DNA of 64,000 nucleotides from Paraprevotella xylaniphila YIT 11841 (GCF_000205165.1 NZ_GL883811.1:1-64000); one strand, 5' to 3'. Counted from the first letter of the stretch, positions 1 through 10,039 are shown. The notes: generated by a model not told the origin, from the letters alone. Translations and numbers: made by a program.

Positions 1-29
1 AACCCGTCCAACTTTTTGGGGGCACTTCA
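1..29. mobile_element. Probable terminal inverted repeat of an IS3-family element
   Basis: Read on the minus strand, the stretch ending at base 29 begins TGAAGTGCCCCCAAAAAG and continues TTGGACGG. This resembles the terminal inverted repeats of IS3-family elements (IS150 group), which begin TG and have a CCCCnAAAAGTTGGAC core. If so, the element lies off the left edge and its last base is about 29. No transposase is inside the window, so this rests on the end sequence alone. It could be a solitary remnant. Confidence 0.45.
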
Positions 30-82
30 AACTCCATGCAAGAAGGATTCTTTTTTTAGGTAAAGAAATAAAAGAGCCTTGT

Positions 83-994
83 TTAGAACAGCTTTTCTGG
101 GTATTCTCCTGCTGCTACTAAGGAGGCAATCTTTTCTACTGTGGCTTCACGGTCGGCTGCGTATGTTACACCGAACCATTTGCTGGTAGTGTCGAGCACT
201 TCTACCGTAGCGGTACCTTCGTTGATGAGCTTATTCACCATCAGCGGGATGAAGAACTCGGCTTTCGGGTTTTCCATGTTCTTCGGATTACTCAGGAACT
301 CTTTGAAATATTCTTCGCTATGTTGGAAGTAGTCGGGAGTGAAGCCCCACATGTTCATGCTGACCGGTACGTTTTCTTCCAACGGAATCCATTTGCCTTC
401 TTCGTCTTTGTAGCAGATAGGACCGTCCACACGCATGATTTCCGTACGTTCCACCACATCTTTCAAGTGATGATGGTCGTCGTACATGCAGACACCACGT
501 GCTACGGAGCCGTTTTCGCTGAGCGTATTGCAGCAACGGAAGCCCACCATGGCGTATGTGTTTTGGCTGCCTTCCGGCAATTCGCTCAGGAACTTTCCGA
601 TGGTGGCGAATGCGTCGCGGCCGTAGAAGTCATCACAGTTGATGACACAGAACGGTTCTTTGATGACATCTTTACCCATCAACACGGCATGGTTCGTACC
701 CCATGGCTTTACACGGCCTTCCGGGCACGTAAAACCTTCGGGCAGCGCGTCCAGACTTTGGAATACCAACTCAGCCGGAATCTTTCCTTCGTATTTTGAA
801 AGGATTTGTGTGCGGAATTGTTCTTCAAAGTCTTTGCGGATGACAAAGACGATTTTGCCGAAACCGGCACGGATGGCATCATAGATAGAATAGTCCATGA
901 TGGTTTCGCCATTCGGACCCAGTCCGTCCAATTGTTTCAAACCGCCATAACGGCTGCCCATTCCGGCAGCCAACAAGAAAAGTGTAGGTTTCAT
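83..994 (-). CDS. Sugar-phosphate nucleotidyltransferase-like protein
   Basis: A complete 303-residue protein of the nucleotidyltransferase fold. Residues 8-21 carry the nucleotide-binding loop LAAGMGSRYGGLKQ, close to the GxGxR...K signature of GlmU/RfbA-type enzymes. An Asp-Asp pair at 121-122 (NCDDFYG) sits where these enzymes hold the catalytic metal. Family members transfer NMP to a sugar phosphate to make activated sugars in the cytoplasm. The precise sugar cannot be read from sequence, and no sugar-pathway partner is adjacent. The gene stands alone, ending about 50 bases from a probable IS end. A -7 box lies about 40 bases before the ATG. The fold assignment is firm; the substrate is unknown. 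Confidence 0.8.
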   Translation of the reverse strand: MKPTLFLLAAGMGSRYGGLKQLDGLGPNGETIMDYSIYDAIRAGFGKIVFVIRKDFEEQFRTQILSKYEGKIPAELVFQSLDALPEGFTCPEGRVKPWGTNHAVLMGKDVIKEPFCVINCDDFYGRDAFATIGKFLSELPEGSQNTYAMVGFRCCNTLSENGSVARGVCMYDDHHHLKDVVERTEIMRVDGPICYKDEEGKWIPLEENVPVSMNMWGFTPDYFQHSEEYFKEFLSNPKNMENPKAEFFIPLMVNKLINEGTATVEVLDTTSKWFGVTYAADREATVEKIASLVAAGEYPEKLF

Positions 995-1034
995 ATTCGT
1001 TCGTTTAAAAGTTAAATATTTACGTTCTGTATTG

Positions 1035-1042
1035 CAAAAGTA
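1035..1042 (-). promoter_or_regulatory. -7 promoter box for the nucleotidyltransferase gene
   Basis: Minus strand TACTTTTG matches the Bacteroidota consensus TAnnTTTG, about 40 bases before the ATG. A TTG lies 16 bases upstream, closer than the ideal 19-20. Confidence 0.5.
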
Positions 1043-1140
1043 GCTTTTTTATTTGAGACAACCGTCCTTTCTTCTTCCTTTTTTTATGCGGTATATGAGT
1101 GTGCAGGCAAACGTTGTACCTAATATGGTATCCCGTAAGT

Positions 1141-3636
1141 TTAGAAAGGATAACCTACGGCAAAATGGTATCCCAGACTGTCTTTGAATTTCGGCATGTT
1201 GTAATAGCCGCTCTTTCCTGTGTCGTAAGGAGCGTGAAGTCCCACTCCGACATCGAAACGCAATACGAGGAAATCGAGGTCGCAACGAATACCCAATCCT
1301 GTGCCTAAAGCCAAGTCCTTGCCGAATCTTGAAATGTCGAAAGTTCCTCCCGGACGATTTACGTCTGCATCCAGAAGCCAAACGTTTCCTGCATCCAGGA
1401 ATACGGCTCCGGAAAGCATAGAAACGATGGGGAAGCGATACTCAGCGTTCATTTCGATTTTGAAGTCTCCCATCTGGTCGATATAGGAATAGGCCGACGC
1501 GCCCGGAATATAGCTACCCGGCCCCACGCCTCGGACGGTGAACGCACGGATACTGTTGGCACCACCTACGCTGAAGAGGTCGTTGTAAGGAGCTGCGGTA
1601 GAGTTTCCGTAACTGAATATCACGCCGGTTCCCACTCGCGTGGCGATGCTTGTGCGGGGAGTAAGTCGGAATTCTTCCCTGAACTCGGCCAGGAAACGGA
1701 TATACTGTGCAAAAGGCACGTTGAAAAGTTTCTTGTCTTTTTGGTTGAACGGTTTGCCGAAAGCAGCGTAAATACCGGAAGTGACGTTTCCGCTTTCTTT
1801 CACTTCAAAAATGAAAGTACGCGGATTACGTGCTCTGCGCGGACTGGAGTAAGTGAAAGTGTAGCGCATGGAAGGCACGAACTGGTCGCGCATGCTTACG
1901 TAGAGGGCCTGGTTGACGTTCATGATAGAGTCGAAAGTAGCGGTTGTACTCAACAGTTCGTCGTAATCCAAGCGGAACGGGACGAATTCGTGTTTGATGG
2001 TAGGACGTGCTTGGTAAGTATAGGCTGCCCGTGCGCTCAAAGACACCATGCCGAAATAGTTGGCCCGGTTCATCCATGTAGCATCCAATACGAACGAGGT
2101 GCTCGTTTTGGCGCGTCGGGAGAACTTACGTGCCCCGGGAAATATCAGTCGGGGATAGTCCAATGACAATGAAGTACCGTATTCGTAGGAGTTGATGACG
2201 GAACTGCGTCCTTTTACGGTAGAGTTGGTTTGCCATTCGTATGAACCGTGTACTTCGAATTTCAATTTTTCAGCACCCCGGAAAGCATTACGTTTGGACA
2301 TGCTGAACGAGAGGCCCGGCCCAATCTGCCCGTTGCTTTTAGAGGTTACCTTTGTGGTGAACTCCCCATCGTAAGGTTTGTCCAGGATTCCAGTAATTTC
2401 GATGTCGAGCGTATCGTTGAGCGCAGTGGTGTCACGCGGAACGTATTTCAGGTTTACCGTGCTGAACACATTCATTTCGGAGAGTTGCTGTTGTACGAAG
2501 CTCATGATGTCCTGTCGGTAGAGCATGCCTTTCCGATAGAACAGGTTGCGTCGTAGGGCACCGAAGCGCAAGGGAATTTTTCCTTTCTTTCCTCCATTAT
2601 AATATAAGGTGTAGTCGCGAAACCGTAGCGTGTCGGTCAGTTCGTAAGATTCATTGTTGAACAGGTTGACGGTGGTTCGTCCAAGGTAATACCTTTTGTT
2701 GGCCGATGCAGGAATGCCGTCGGCCGGCACGACTTGCAGTTGTACGAATCCCGGTCGCTGTATGGTGTCGGCACGGTAGGTAATGTATTCTGGTTTATAG
2801 TAGAAATAACCGGAATTACGGAACATGTTATAAATACGTGTTCTTTCGGCATCGAGATTGATTACGCTGAACGGATCACCGCTGAAAAGGGTACGTTGCC
2901 GGAACGTTTCCCGTATCAGGCTGTCGCCCACAGCCGGAAAGCGAAGGTAGGCTATGGAGTCCAGGCGAAACAAGTTGCGCGGTCTGATGGTATAGCTGAT
3001 TTTGGCCTTTTTGGGGTTCTTTTCCGGTAGGATTTCATAATCCACGGTGCCGTTGAAATAACCGTAGTTCCTGAGGGTGTTTTGTGCCACGAGTGCACGG
3101 GTCTTCGGGTTGACGGTGCTGATGAAAACCGGAGTACCTGCAAATGTGTCGAACAGCCATTTTGCGAAGCGTGACTTCTTACCCACCAAGGCGTTGTATA
3201 TCCACAGTCCGGTGGGGAACGGAATACGGTAGGACGAACTTCCGAAAAGAGCGTTGTTGGGGGCGTAAGCCAGTGCCGCATCCACTTCTTCCTTCGCCGT
3301 TTCATACGCCTCTTCTTCGATACGTTGCACGGCGGCGATGGAATCCTTTTGCTCCTGTGTCAATTCCTCTTTCCGTTTCAGCACGGACAAATCTCTTTGT
3401 GTGAGTAAGTCGTCTACCGCTTTGTAAGCATCGGCAAGAGAGGTAATGACTCCCTCTTCCTCCTTTTGTTTGGCCTTTTTCTTGGCTTTCTTTTTCGATT
3501 TTTGGCCATAGTCTATTTCCTTGATACCGGTGTACAGAACCTCTTCTTCGGGAAGGTTCTTGGTCGTTGAGCAACCTGCGGCCAAACCGCAGCATAGGAT
3601 AATGCCACAATATATCTTCAGTCTTGCCTTCATCAT
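1141..3636 (-). CDS. tamL: TamL, lipoprotein-type TamA/BamA-family outer-membrane protein
   Basis: 831 residues. The N-terminus has a lipoprotein signal with lipobox LAAGC (Cys 22), then a Lys/Glu-rich segment at about 45-65, POTRA-like repeats (about 200-450) and a C-terminal 16-strand Omp85 barrel ending in an aromatic (GYPF). Omp85 proteins insert or export proteins at the outer membrane. In Bacteroidota the TamA partner is a lipoprotein, called TamL, which matches this N-terminus. The start overlaps the tamB stop by 4 bases (ATGA), so translational coupling is likely and the two products should form one TamB-TamL complex across the periplasm. BamA itself is unlikely because of the lipobox and the tamB partner. 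Confidence 0.88.
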   Translation of the reverse strand: MMKARLKIYCGIILCCGLAAGCSTTKNLPEEEVLYTGIKEIDYGQKSKKKAKKKAKQKEEEGVITSLADAYKAVDDLLTQRDLSVLKRKEELTQEQKDSIAAVQRIEEEAYETAKEEVDAALAYAPNNALFGSSSYRIPFPTGLWIYNALVGKKSRFAKWLFDTFAGTPVFISTVNPKTRALVAQNTLRNYGYFNGTVDYEILPEKNPKKAKISYTIRPRNLFRLDSIAYLRFPAVGDSLIRETFRQRTLFSGDPFSVINLDAERTRIYNMFRNSGYFYYKPEYITYRADTIQRPGFVQLQVVPADGIPASANKRYYLGRTTVNLFNNESYELTDTLRFRDYTLYYNGGKKGKIPLRFGALRRNLFYRKGMLYRQDIMSFVQQQLSEMNVFSTVNLKYVPRDTTALNDTLDIEITGILDKPYDGEFTTKVTSKSNGQIGPGLSFSMSKRNAFRGAEKLKFEVHGSYEWQTNSTVKGRSSVINSYEYGTSLSLDYPRLIFPGARKFSRRAKTSTSFVLDATWMNRANYFGMVSLSARAAYTYQARPTIKHEFVPFRLDYDELLSTTATFDSIMNVNQALYVSMRDQFVPSMRYTFTYSSPRRARNPRTFIFEVKESGNVTSGIYAAFGKPFNQKDKKLFNVPFAQYIRFLAEFREEFRLTPRTSIATRVGTGVIFSYGNSTAAPYNDLFSVGGANSIRAFTVRGVGPGSYIPGASAYSYIDQMGDFKIEMNAEYRFPIVSMLSGAVFLDAGNVWLLDADVNRPGGTFDISRFGKDLALGTGLGIRCDLDFLVLRFDVGVGLHAPYDTGKSGYYNMPKFKDSLGYHFAVGYPF

Positions 3637-6600
3637 TTTTTCTCTTTTTCGTGTTGAGGTTCATTCTTTTTTCTGTTCTTGAAGATGAACAGTTCCCCTA
3701 AACGTGTCATTTTGCGTCTTAGTACGAGACCGGCTCCCATTTCGGTGATTTCGCCTTCCAACAAAGATTCATAACTCTTGTCATAGAATAGGGTGACATA
3801 ACGAGTGGCACTCTTGTCCAAGCGGTATTCTAACGATACATTGTCTATTAATGACTGGCCGGTATTTTCCACATTCTCGCCCGTAGACACTTTGCCGCCC
3901 ACGATGATGCTCACGCGGTTGCCCCAGAAGCGTTTGGCAAAGCGGAATGAATAATCCGTGCGTTCCGTTCCCTCGGCCGTAGTTTCTTGGTCTACGCCGA
4001 GGCTCAAGTCTATGGTTTCAAGAGCCTTGCCTGCAATGTTGGTGATTTCGCTTTGCAACAGGGCATTCAGGGCATTGGTCGTGGAGAACCCTCCGCTTTC
4101 ATTATCCCCCAACAAGTACATGCCGGTGGCCAACATGGTGACGGCCACTTTCCCGCGCTCCTCTATCGACATGGCTGCGAGTTGGTTCTGCACGGTCATG
4201 TCTTCGGGGGCGGCGATGGTGAATTCCAAGCCCATGTTTTCCAACGTACGCGTGATGGACAGCCCCACTTCGAAGGAAACGGTGCGCGGGGTATCGTTTT
4301 CCGTTACGGTGGCACGCATACGTTCGGATGCCGAGATGTTCAAAGTAGGATTCAGGATAGGTCCGTTGAAATCCACATAACTGCCCGAGGCGATGGTGAA
4401 TGTCTTCAAAGGGATAACCGGAAGTGAGTATTTCATTTCTCCGTTCAGCACCGTATAACGTCCGGTGAGCGTCAGTTCTCCCTGCGGAGTATAGTTCATG
4501 GTCAGCTCGCCGCCACCTTCCAGGTCCACGTATTTGGAGCGGTCGGCACTTAGCAGGCAGTGTACCTGTGTACCCTGGTCTATGCTGATTTGCATCATCA
4601 CGTTCATGTTCATGGGCTGTACTTCTTCCTGGGTTGCCACGGTCGTAGTATCGCTGAAGTCCACGAACGTGACCAGACCGCTCAATCGGTCTTCCGATGA
4701 AAGCGGCGTGTCTTTCAGCACGTATGTCACATCGGTGCTTCCCAATACCCCCAAACGTCCGTTGATGTTGATATTGTTCAGATTCCCGGCCATCCGTGCA
4801 TTGACATCCACGTATACTTTTCCGTAGGCTGATGCCTGTTGGGTACGTTTGGCGTTGATAAGTTCGAAGTTGGATGCATTCATTTTCAGGTCGAGCAAGA
4901 TATTATCGAAGTTGGCGAAATCCACTGTTCCGTCGAACACGAGCGGGTTCTTTCCTGTGGAATATACGTTCAGCTTGTCTAAATTCAGGTGGCTTTGCCT
5001 TACTTTGATGGTGTCATCCTCCAGACGCAGGTTCAAACTGTATTCGGACGACGTTATTTTCATGGCTTTGGTGGCCAACCATCCTTCTACGACGGGACGG
5101 TCGGTCGGGCCGCTCACCTTCATGCAGCCGTCGGCCATTCCGCCTAACGCTGCCATTTGGGCCGGGACAAAACCGTTGGCCAACGACAGCGGGAACTCAG
5201 CCAAGTCCAAGTCCGCCTCTATCGTTCCGCTTTTGCCGTTGTCCTTGTAAGCTCCTGAAAGCGTAAGTACTTCTGTTTCATTGTGCGAGATACGTGCATC
5301 TACGAAATGTGTCCCGTCGTTGTTAGGCAGATAAACCAGTCCCAGTCCGATGTTTCCCAAAGGGGCTTCTTCGTATGCCATGTTTTCGACTGAAACGTCT
5401 GCTACGACGGACAGGTTTTCCTCCGTTTGTATCAAGTGGGCATCGGTTTGCATTAATCCGGAGATACGGGGTGCGTATGGAATGACGGCAGTCAGTTCCT
5501 TTAGGTTCACATGGTTCAGGTTGACAGACAGGTCTTGCAAGGCTTCCGGATTGGGCGTCGAGTAAACCCTGGCTCCCGTGCCGTCGTCGGCAAGCATATT
5601 CACATCCGCTTCCACCCGTCTGTCATTTCCCAGGAATATGTAGTTATCCTCGTTGATATCGAATTTTCGATAGGCGATAATCGGATGAATTTGTGAGAAC
5701 ACGACCTTTATGCCATTGTCTTGCACGTCGGCTCTCAGTCCCAGATCCACTCCTTTTTTACGCTTGTCATCCAAATAAATCAGATTGATTCCCGCTCCGG
5801 TGGAGTGCAGATAAGCATTCAGCCGGGACTCGAATACGAATTGTTTGTTCTTAGGGCCGTTTCGTACCCGTCCATCCATTTTTACGCCGGTCGTATCCTG
5901 AAAGATGTGCATCTGTATCGTATCCAGTAAGATGCCTCCTGCATTCATCGTGTAAATATGGCCGCCTCCGTTCAGGCCGATTTCAGGGTCGGCGTTCAGG
6001 TTTAGCTTCAATTCGTTGAGAGAATATCCCATGGCCGTCAGATAGTTGGCTACGGGATTGTTTTTCCCCGATTCCATATTGAGTGTCATGCGTGGCAGGA
6101 ATATTTTGAGTGAATCCTGGTTCAGGTGCCGGCGTTGCATTTGTTGGTCGGCCACGGCCATGAATTCTTCACCTTTCTGCATCAGGGTTTCGTATCCGTC
6201 GCGTCCGTCAAGATGCAGTTTGAAGTCGCCGGCCGAAATGTCGGCATACGTGGTGTCCGGAAGAGCCAGCACATTCATGGCCAAATCTTTGGGGCGGAAT
6301 ACCGAATCTAGCATCATGAGGGATATGTCCGATATGGTTCCGTGTACCGTATGGGCGTTTTTTAGGTTCGTACTGCCGTCCATGTGCAGGCACATACCCG
6401 CCTTGAACGGTTTGTCAGTCAGTCGCAGGGCATACAGGTCGATGCTGCGCATATCCATACTGAAAGTCAGGTCGGTATTATGTCGGCTTAGCAGCGCGTC
6501 GATTCTGGAGCGCATATCCAATAGCGGGTTATGGCTGTCGAGCGCGACGTGACCGTTGCCTTTTTGCAATCCGGCATCCAGTTTGATGTCACTGAGATGC

Positions 6601-8225
6601 AGTTGTCCGTATTGCAGGCTTTCCAATGTCATGTCGGCCTGCATCCGGGTATGTCGGCTGAAGAAATCCGTTCCGACGCCCTTGGCAGATGCCGTGAGGG
6701 ACAGGCCGTACAGGGAATCTTTGGGTAAGAAATGACGGAGTTGCAGGTCCTTTATGGCCAGTTTTGCCTGGTAGGCCATGCGTGCTGCGTCGAATCTTCC
6801 TTTTACTTGCACGCTTCCTTTTCCTTCCCTTAAACGGAGGTCGGCGGTGTATTTTTGTCCGTCCAACCCCACATTTCCGTCCAGTCGCATCGGGGGCAGG
6901 GCTATGTCTTCCAGAGCCTCTTCTCCGGCCAATGCCCTCGCAAAATCGAGATTGCGTGTACGCAGGGCCAGATTCACGTGGCCCGACCTTCGTACGGAGT
7001 CTGTCAGCCGGAACATCTTTCCGTCGGCTTTCAGCTCGAAAGCGCCGGCCAACCGTGCTTCTGCGGTCGTGAGGTTCAGCGTATCCAGATTCCCGTCGGC
7101 CGATAACCGTAAGATGATGGGGGAGTTGGGATAAGCCTTGACAAAGGCAGGGGGCAATCCTCCGGCAAACAATAATACGTCCTGTTTGCCCAGTTCTCCC
7201 ATAAGCCGGGCGGACATTTTCCCTTGGGGCTGTTCGGCTACGGAGGCAAGGTCCATGTCAGCCTGTGTCCTGATGTAAGAATCCGGGGTGCGGAGTACCA
7301 GTCCGGATACATGCAGGGAAGTAGAATCCATATTGAAGTGCCCTGTCAGCGAACGGATTTCCAGACCGCTTTTTTCTTTCATGTGCGTTTCGCGTAACGC
7401 CAATGAAAGTCCTAAGGTATTTCCGTCGAATGTGATACTGTCGATGCCCAAACCAATGTCCCCGAGTGCAATATGGTTGACATCCAGGCCTTCTGCGGTT
7501 TTCTCGTATGGCAGGTCGTAGAATAGCGAATCGGCCTGCAAGTCGAAAGTTTCCACTGTGTACAGGGCTTGTCCTAAGTCTATGAGACCGTTCCGCAGGG
7601 TCGCCGCAAGGATTCCGCCCGAAACGGTCATGCTGTCGCCCGGCATGCTGAACCGTACCCGGGTGCGTGCCAGATCCACTTGCCCAAGGGCGATTTTCCA
7701 GTTCACTGGCGAACTGGCGGTCGTATCTTCCGTCGTGGAATCGGTCAGAGCGATGGCCACGTCGGCATCCGAAAGCAGGGCCGTATTCACCGTCACCATT
7801 TCCTGTGGGATTTCTATACCATGGGAGTTTATAAAGAAGCGTCCTATGCTACCCTTGATTTCCACCCCGGCAATCATGGATTTGGTGTTGACTGCGGCAC
7901 GGGTCAGTTCGATGCCTTCCACGTCAATTTCCCCGTGGAGCAGGGACGCGAAACTCAAATCCACGTTCAGGCGTTCTACGTCCAACAGGCTGTCGTCCTG
8001 CCCGTCTTTTATCTGTACGTCCTGCAAGTCGATATCGAAAAGGAAGGTCAACCGCAACCGGCCCACATGCACTTTCATGCCAGTGGTCTCGGACAGATAG
8101 GCCGTAGCCTTGCGTACGGCAAAATCTTGTATGGGAGGAAGATAAAGCAGTGTAGCCGATATGAAGAATAGTATGATGGGGGTGAGTAAAATGCCGATTA
8201 CCCATTTCAGGATTCTTTTTTTCAT
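3633..8225 (-). CDS. tamB: Translocation/assembly module protein TamB
   Basis: 1530 residues. A single membrane anchor lies at residues 9-28 (IGILLTPIILFFISATLLYL), followed by a very long periplasmic region of beta-rich AsmA/TamB-type repeats. The last ~350 residues form the TamB (DUF490) domain, with the GxxVSIIVGGKVSTG type pattern near the end. TamB-like proteins form a hydrophobic groove between the membranes and are implicated in lipid transport and outer-membrane protein assembly. The length is typical for TamB. The gene heads the tamB-tamL pair. Upstream, the minus strand has TTCCTTTG at 8247-8254, a one-mismatch -7 box. No frameshift is seen. Confidence 0.9.
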   Translation of the reverse strand: MKKRILKWVIGILLTPIILFFISATLLYLPPIQDFAVRKATAYLSETTGMKVHVGRLRLTFLFDIDLQDVQIKDGQDDSLLDVERLNVDLSFASLLHGEIDVEGIELTRAAVNTKSMIAGVEIKGSIGRFFINSHGIEIPQEMVTVNTALLSDADVAIALTDSTTEDTTASSPVNWKIALGQVDLARTRVRFSMPGDSMTVSGGILAATLRNGLIDLGQALYTVETFDLQADSLFYDLPYEKTAEGLDVNHIALGDIGLGIDSITFDGNTLGLSLALRETHMKEKSGLEIRSLTGHFNMDSTSLHVSGLVLRTPDSYIRTQADMDLASVAEQPQGKMSARLMGELGKQDVLLFAGGLPPAFVKAYPNSPIILRLSADGNLDTLNLTTAEARLAGAFELKADGKMFRLTDSVRRSGHVNLALRTRNLDFARALAGEEALEDIALPPMRLDGNVGLDGQKYTADLRLREGKGSVQVKGRFDAARMAYQAKLAIKDLQLRHFLPKDSLYGLSLTASAKGVGTDFFSRHTRMQADMTLESLQYGQLHLSDIKLDAGLQKGNGHVALDSHNPLLDMRSRIDALLSRHNTDLTFSMDMRSIDLYALRLTDKPFKAGMCLHMDGSTNLKNAHTVHGTISDISLMMLDSVFRPKDLAMNVLALPDTTYADISAGDFKLHLDGRDGYETLMQKGEEFMAVADQQMQRRHLNQDSLKIFLPRMTLNMESGKNNPVANYLTAMGYSLNELKLNLNADPEIGLNGGGHIYTMNAGGILLDTIQMHIFQDTTGVKMDGRVRNGPKNKQFVFESRLNAYLHSTGAGINLIYLDDKRKKGVDLGLRADVQDNGIKVVFSQIHPIIAYRKFDINEDNYIFLGNDRRVEADVNMLADDGTGARVYSTPNPEALQDLSVNLNHVNLKELTAVIPYAPRISGLMQTDAHLIQTEENLSVVADVSVENMAYEEAPLGNIGLGLVYLPNNDGTHFVDARISHNETEVLTLSGAYKDNGKSGTIEADLDLAEFPLSLANGFVPAQMAALGGMADGCMKVSGPTDRPVVEGWLATKAMKITSSEYSLNLRLEDDTIKVRQSHLNLDKLNVYSTGKNPLVFDGTVDFANFDNILLDLKMNASNFELINAKRTQQASAYGKVYVDVNARMAGNLNNININGRLGVLGSTDVTYVLKDTPLSSEDRLSGLVTFVDFSDTTTVATQEEVQPMNMNVMMQISIDQGTQVHCLLSADRSKYVDLEGGGELTMNYTPQGELTLTGRYTVLNGEMKYSLPVIPLKTFTIASGSYVDFNGPILNPTLNISASERMRATVTENDTPRTVSFEVGLSITRTLENMGLEFTIAAPEDMTVQNQLAAMSIEERGKVAVTMLATGMYLLGDNESGGFSTTNALNALLQSEITNIAGKALETIDLSLGVDQETTAEGTERTDYSFRFAKRFWGNRVSIIVGGKVSTGENVENTGQSLIDNVSLEYRLDKSATRYVTLFYDKSYESLLEGEITEMGAGLVLRRKMTRLGELFIFKNRKKNEPQHEKEKK

Positions 8226-8318
8226 AATCTCAGTTATAGTGTACTACAAAGGAACGGCTTTTTTTTGAATTCGGGAATATTTTTTCACTAAAATAAAACA
8301 AAAACTCCCCATATTCAT

Positions 8319-8326
8319 TATTTTTG
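8319..8326 (+). promoter_or_regulatory. -7 promoter box for the cyclophilin gene
   Basis: TATTTTTG fits TAnnTTTG and lies 30 bases before the ATG. No good -33 TTTG is visible at the expected spacing. Confidence 0.45.
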
Positions 8327-8355
8327 CAGGATAATAATCGTCATCCGTCGGTTGC

Positions 8356-9180
8356 ATGAAATTGAAAAGTATGATTTATATCGCGTGCTGCATGACTGTA
8401 ATGTCTTGCGGTCCGCAAAAGAAGAAAGCAATGGAAGAGACTGAAGTACTGATAGAAACCTCTATGGGCGACATGAAAGTGAAGTTGTATAACGATACGC
8501 CCAAGCATCGTGATAATTTCATCAAGTTAGCCCGGGCAGGGGCGTACGACAATATTTTGTTTCATCGTGTCGTACGAGGCTTTATGGTGCAGACCGGAGA
8601 CCCCGCTCTCAAACCCGGGGGAATGAAACCGGCCGTGGATACTGCGGCCTACCGTTATACGATTCCGGCGGAGATCCGTTATCCGCACCATTTTCATAAG
8701 AAAGGCGCATTGGCGGCAGCCCGTATGGGGGATGACGTGAATCCCGAAAAGGCCTCCAGCGGTACACAGTTCTATATCGTGACGGGGAAGGCCTATACGC
8801 CAAGTTCGTTGATGGAGCTTTATTCTGCCATTTACCAAAGCCGGGTGGATACGCTTTACGAGGAACTTTCGCGAGGGCATCTCAAAGAAATGTACCTGAT
8901 GCGCCGTCGTGGCGAAACCGAAAAACTGGAAAGTCTGAAAGACTCTTTGTTGCATGAGGCGGAAGCAAAGGTAGCTGCCCATCCGCCTGTGCCGTTTAAC
9001 GAGGCGCAGAAACAGGCCTATACCACAGTAGGCGGTGCGCCCCATTTGGATGGAGAATACACCGTGTTCGGCGAGGTGGTGGAAGGGCTGCAAGTGGCTG
9101 AGGCCATAGAAAAAGTGCGTACGGCAAAAGAGCGTCCTTTGCAGGAGGTCGTGGTACGCAAGGTGACGGTATTGGAATAA
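8356..9180 (+). CDS. Cyclophilin-type peptidyl-prolyl isomerase, lipoprotein
   Basis: 274 residues. The signal ends in a lipobox-like VMSC (Cys 18), so the enzyme is probably a periplasmic lipoprotein. The cyclophilin domain starts at about residue 31; FHRVVRGFMVQTGDP carries the catalytic Arg/Phe/Gln region, followed by SGTQFYIVTG. An insertion of roughly 65 residues, rich in charged amino acids, separates that motif from the closing HLDGEYTVFGEVVEG segment, making the protein longer than single-domain cyclophilins (about 165 residues). Cyclophilins speed cis-trans isomerisation of Xaa-Pro bonds during folding. It is a single gene, convergent with its downstream neighbour three bases away. 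Confidence 0.88.
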   Translation: MKLKSMIYIACCMTVMSCGPQKKKAMEETEVLIETSMGDMKVKLYNDTPKHRDNFIKLARAGAYDNILFHRVVRGFMVQTGDPALKPGGMKPAVDTAAYRYTIPAEIRYPHHFHKKGALAAARMGDDVNPEKASSGTQFYIVTGKAYTPSSLMELYSAIYQSRVDTLYEELSRGHLKEMYLMRRRGETEKLESLKDSLLHEAEAKVAAHPPVPFNEAQKQAYTTVGGAPHLDGEYTVFGEVVEGLQVAEAIEKVRTAKERPLQEVVVRKVTVLE

Positions 9181-9183
9181 CCG

Positions 9184-9963
9184 TCAACCGTATTTCACGT
9201 ACCCTAAACGCGTATATTTTACGCCCCGGCTCTCGTAATGCCCCATGACGCGGGCGGAGAGCGTGATGTCCATGCCGGGTGAAAACTGGCGGCTGAAGCA
9301 GCTCAAAGCTTTGGGCGTCTGGCTTTTTCCGGCCGCTTTTTCGGTGAAGATATAACGGTTTCCTTGGCTGTCTGCGGCCAAAATGCGTTGGTCGATATAA
9401 AAGTCTGGCTTGTAAGTGTCCACTTGCTGCTTGACGAATAGGATTTTCAAGCGGAGGGCTTCCAGTTTTTCTCCTATCTCCCCGATGTAACGGCTAGGCG
9501 AACGGTAGGCAGGCCGTCGCGGGGGACTGAGTTCCGCATGTACCACGGCGAAACATTGTGCGGTTTCTTTCAGTTTCAGGAGCTTTTTCTTTTCCGGCTC
9601 GAAGCGGTTGGCCATCCACAGGACGTAGTTCGGGTCGATGTAGTAGACTTCCGCGATGCGTTTGCCCCGGTATTTTCCGAAGGGCAGCGTGTCGTAAGTC
9701 TGTTCGTAATAAGGAATGAAAAAAGTATTGTCCACCCACTTCAGGGTTACCTTGCAGTACTTCAGCAAGTCCATAGCTTTGCCTGCGGCCATGACGAATG
9801 TATCAGCCAACGTACGGATAAAGAGGGGAGGGCGTTCGTCTGCGAATATGCGCCACAAGGCATAATACCGCCGGTAAGGTGTGGCGATGCTGATGGCATA
9901 AAAACCGTTTTCGGATGTCCGTCCGGAATTGAACGCTGCGACGGTAGCCGTGACGCGTGCCAT
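9184..9963 (-). CDS. Protein with an ExoX C-terminal-like domain
   Basis: 259 residues, no signal peptide or membrane segment. Residues about 95-130 read LPFGKYRGKRIAEVYYIDP then NYVLWM, which resembles the short domain found at the C-terminus of exodeoxyribonuclease X and in small proteins of the DUF3820 type. No DEDD exonuclease motifs are visible, so I do not call it a nuclease. The N-terminal ~90 residues and the C-terminal half are not recognised. The frame stays open for about 19 codons upstream of the chosen ATG, but no ATG lies there. A strong consensus promoter is upstream, so the gene is probably expressed on its own. Confidence 0.6.
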   Translation of the reverse strand: MARVTATVAAFNSGRTSENGFYAISIATPYRRYYALWRIFADERPPLFIRTLADTFVMAAGKAMDLLKYCKVTLKWVDNTFFIPYYEQTYDTLPFGKYRGKRIAEVYYIDPNYVLWMANRFEPEKKKLLKLKETAQCFAVVHAELSPPRRPAYRSPSRYIGEIGEKLEALRLKILFVKQQVDTYKPDFYIDQRILAADSQGNRYIFTEKAAGKSQTPKALSCFSRQFSPGMDITLSARVMGHYESRGVKYTRLGYVKYG

Positions 9964-10039
9964 GTCCGTTTCCGGAACCGGTTCGTAGAATCGTATGCTG
10001 TTCTTGGTTGCTCCTTTCTACGGCATGTATCACCGTATG

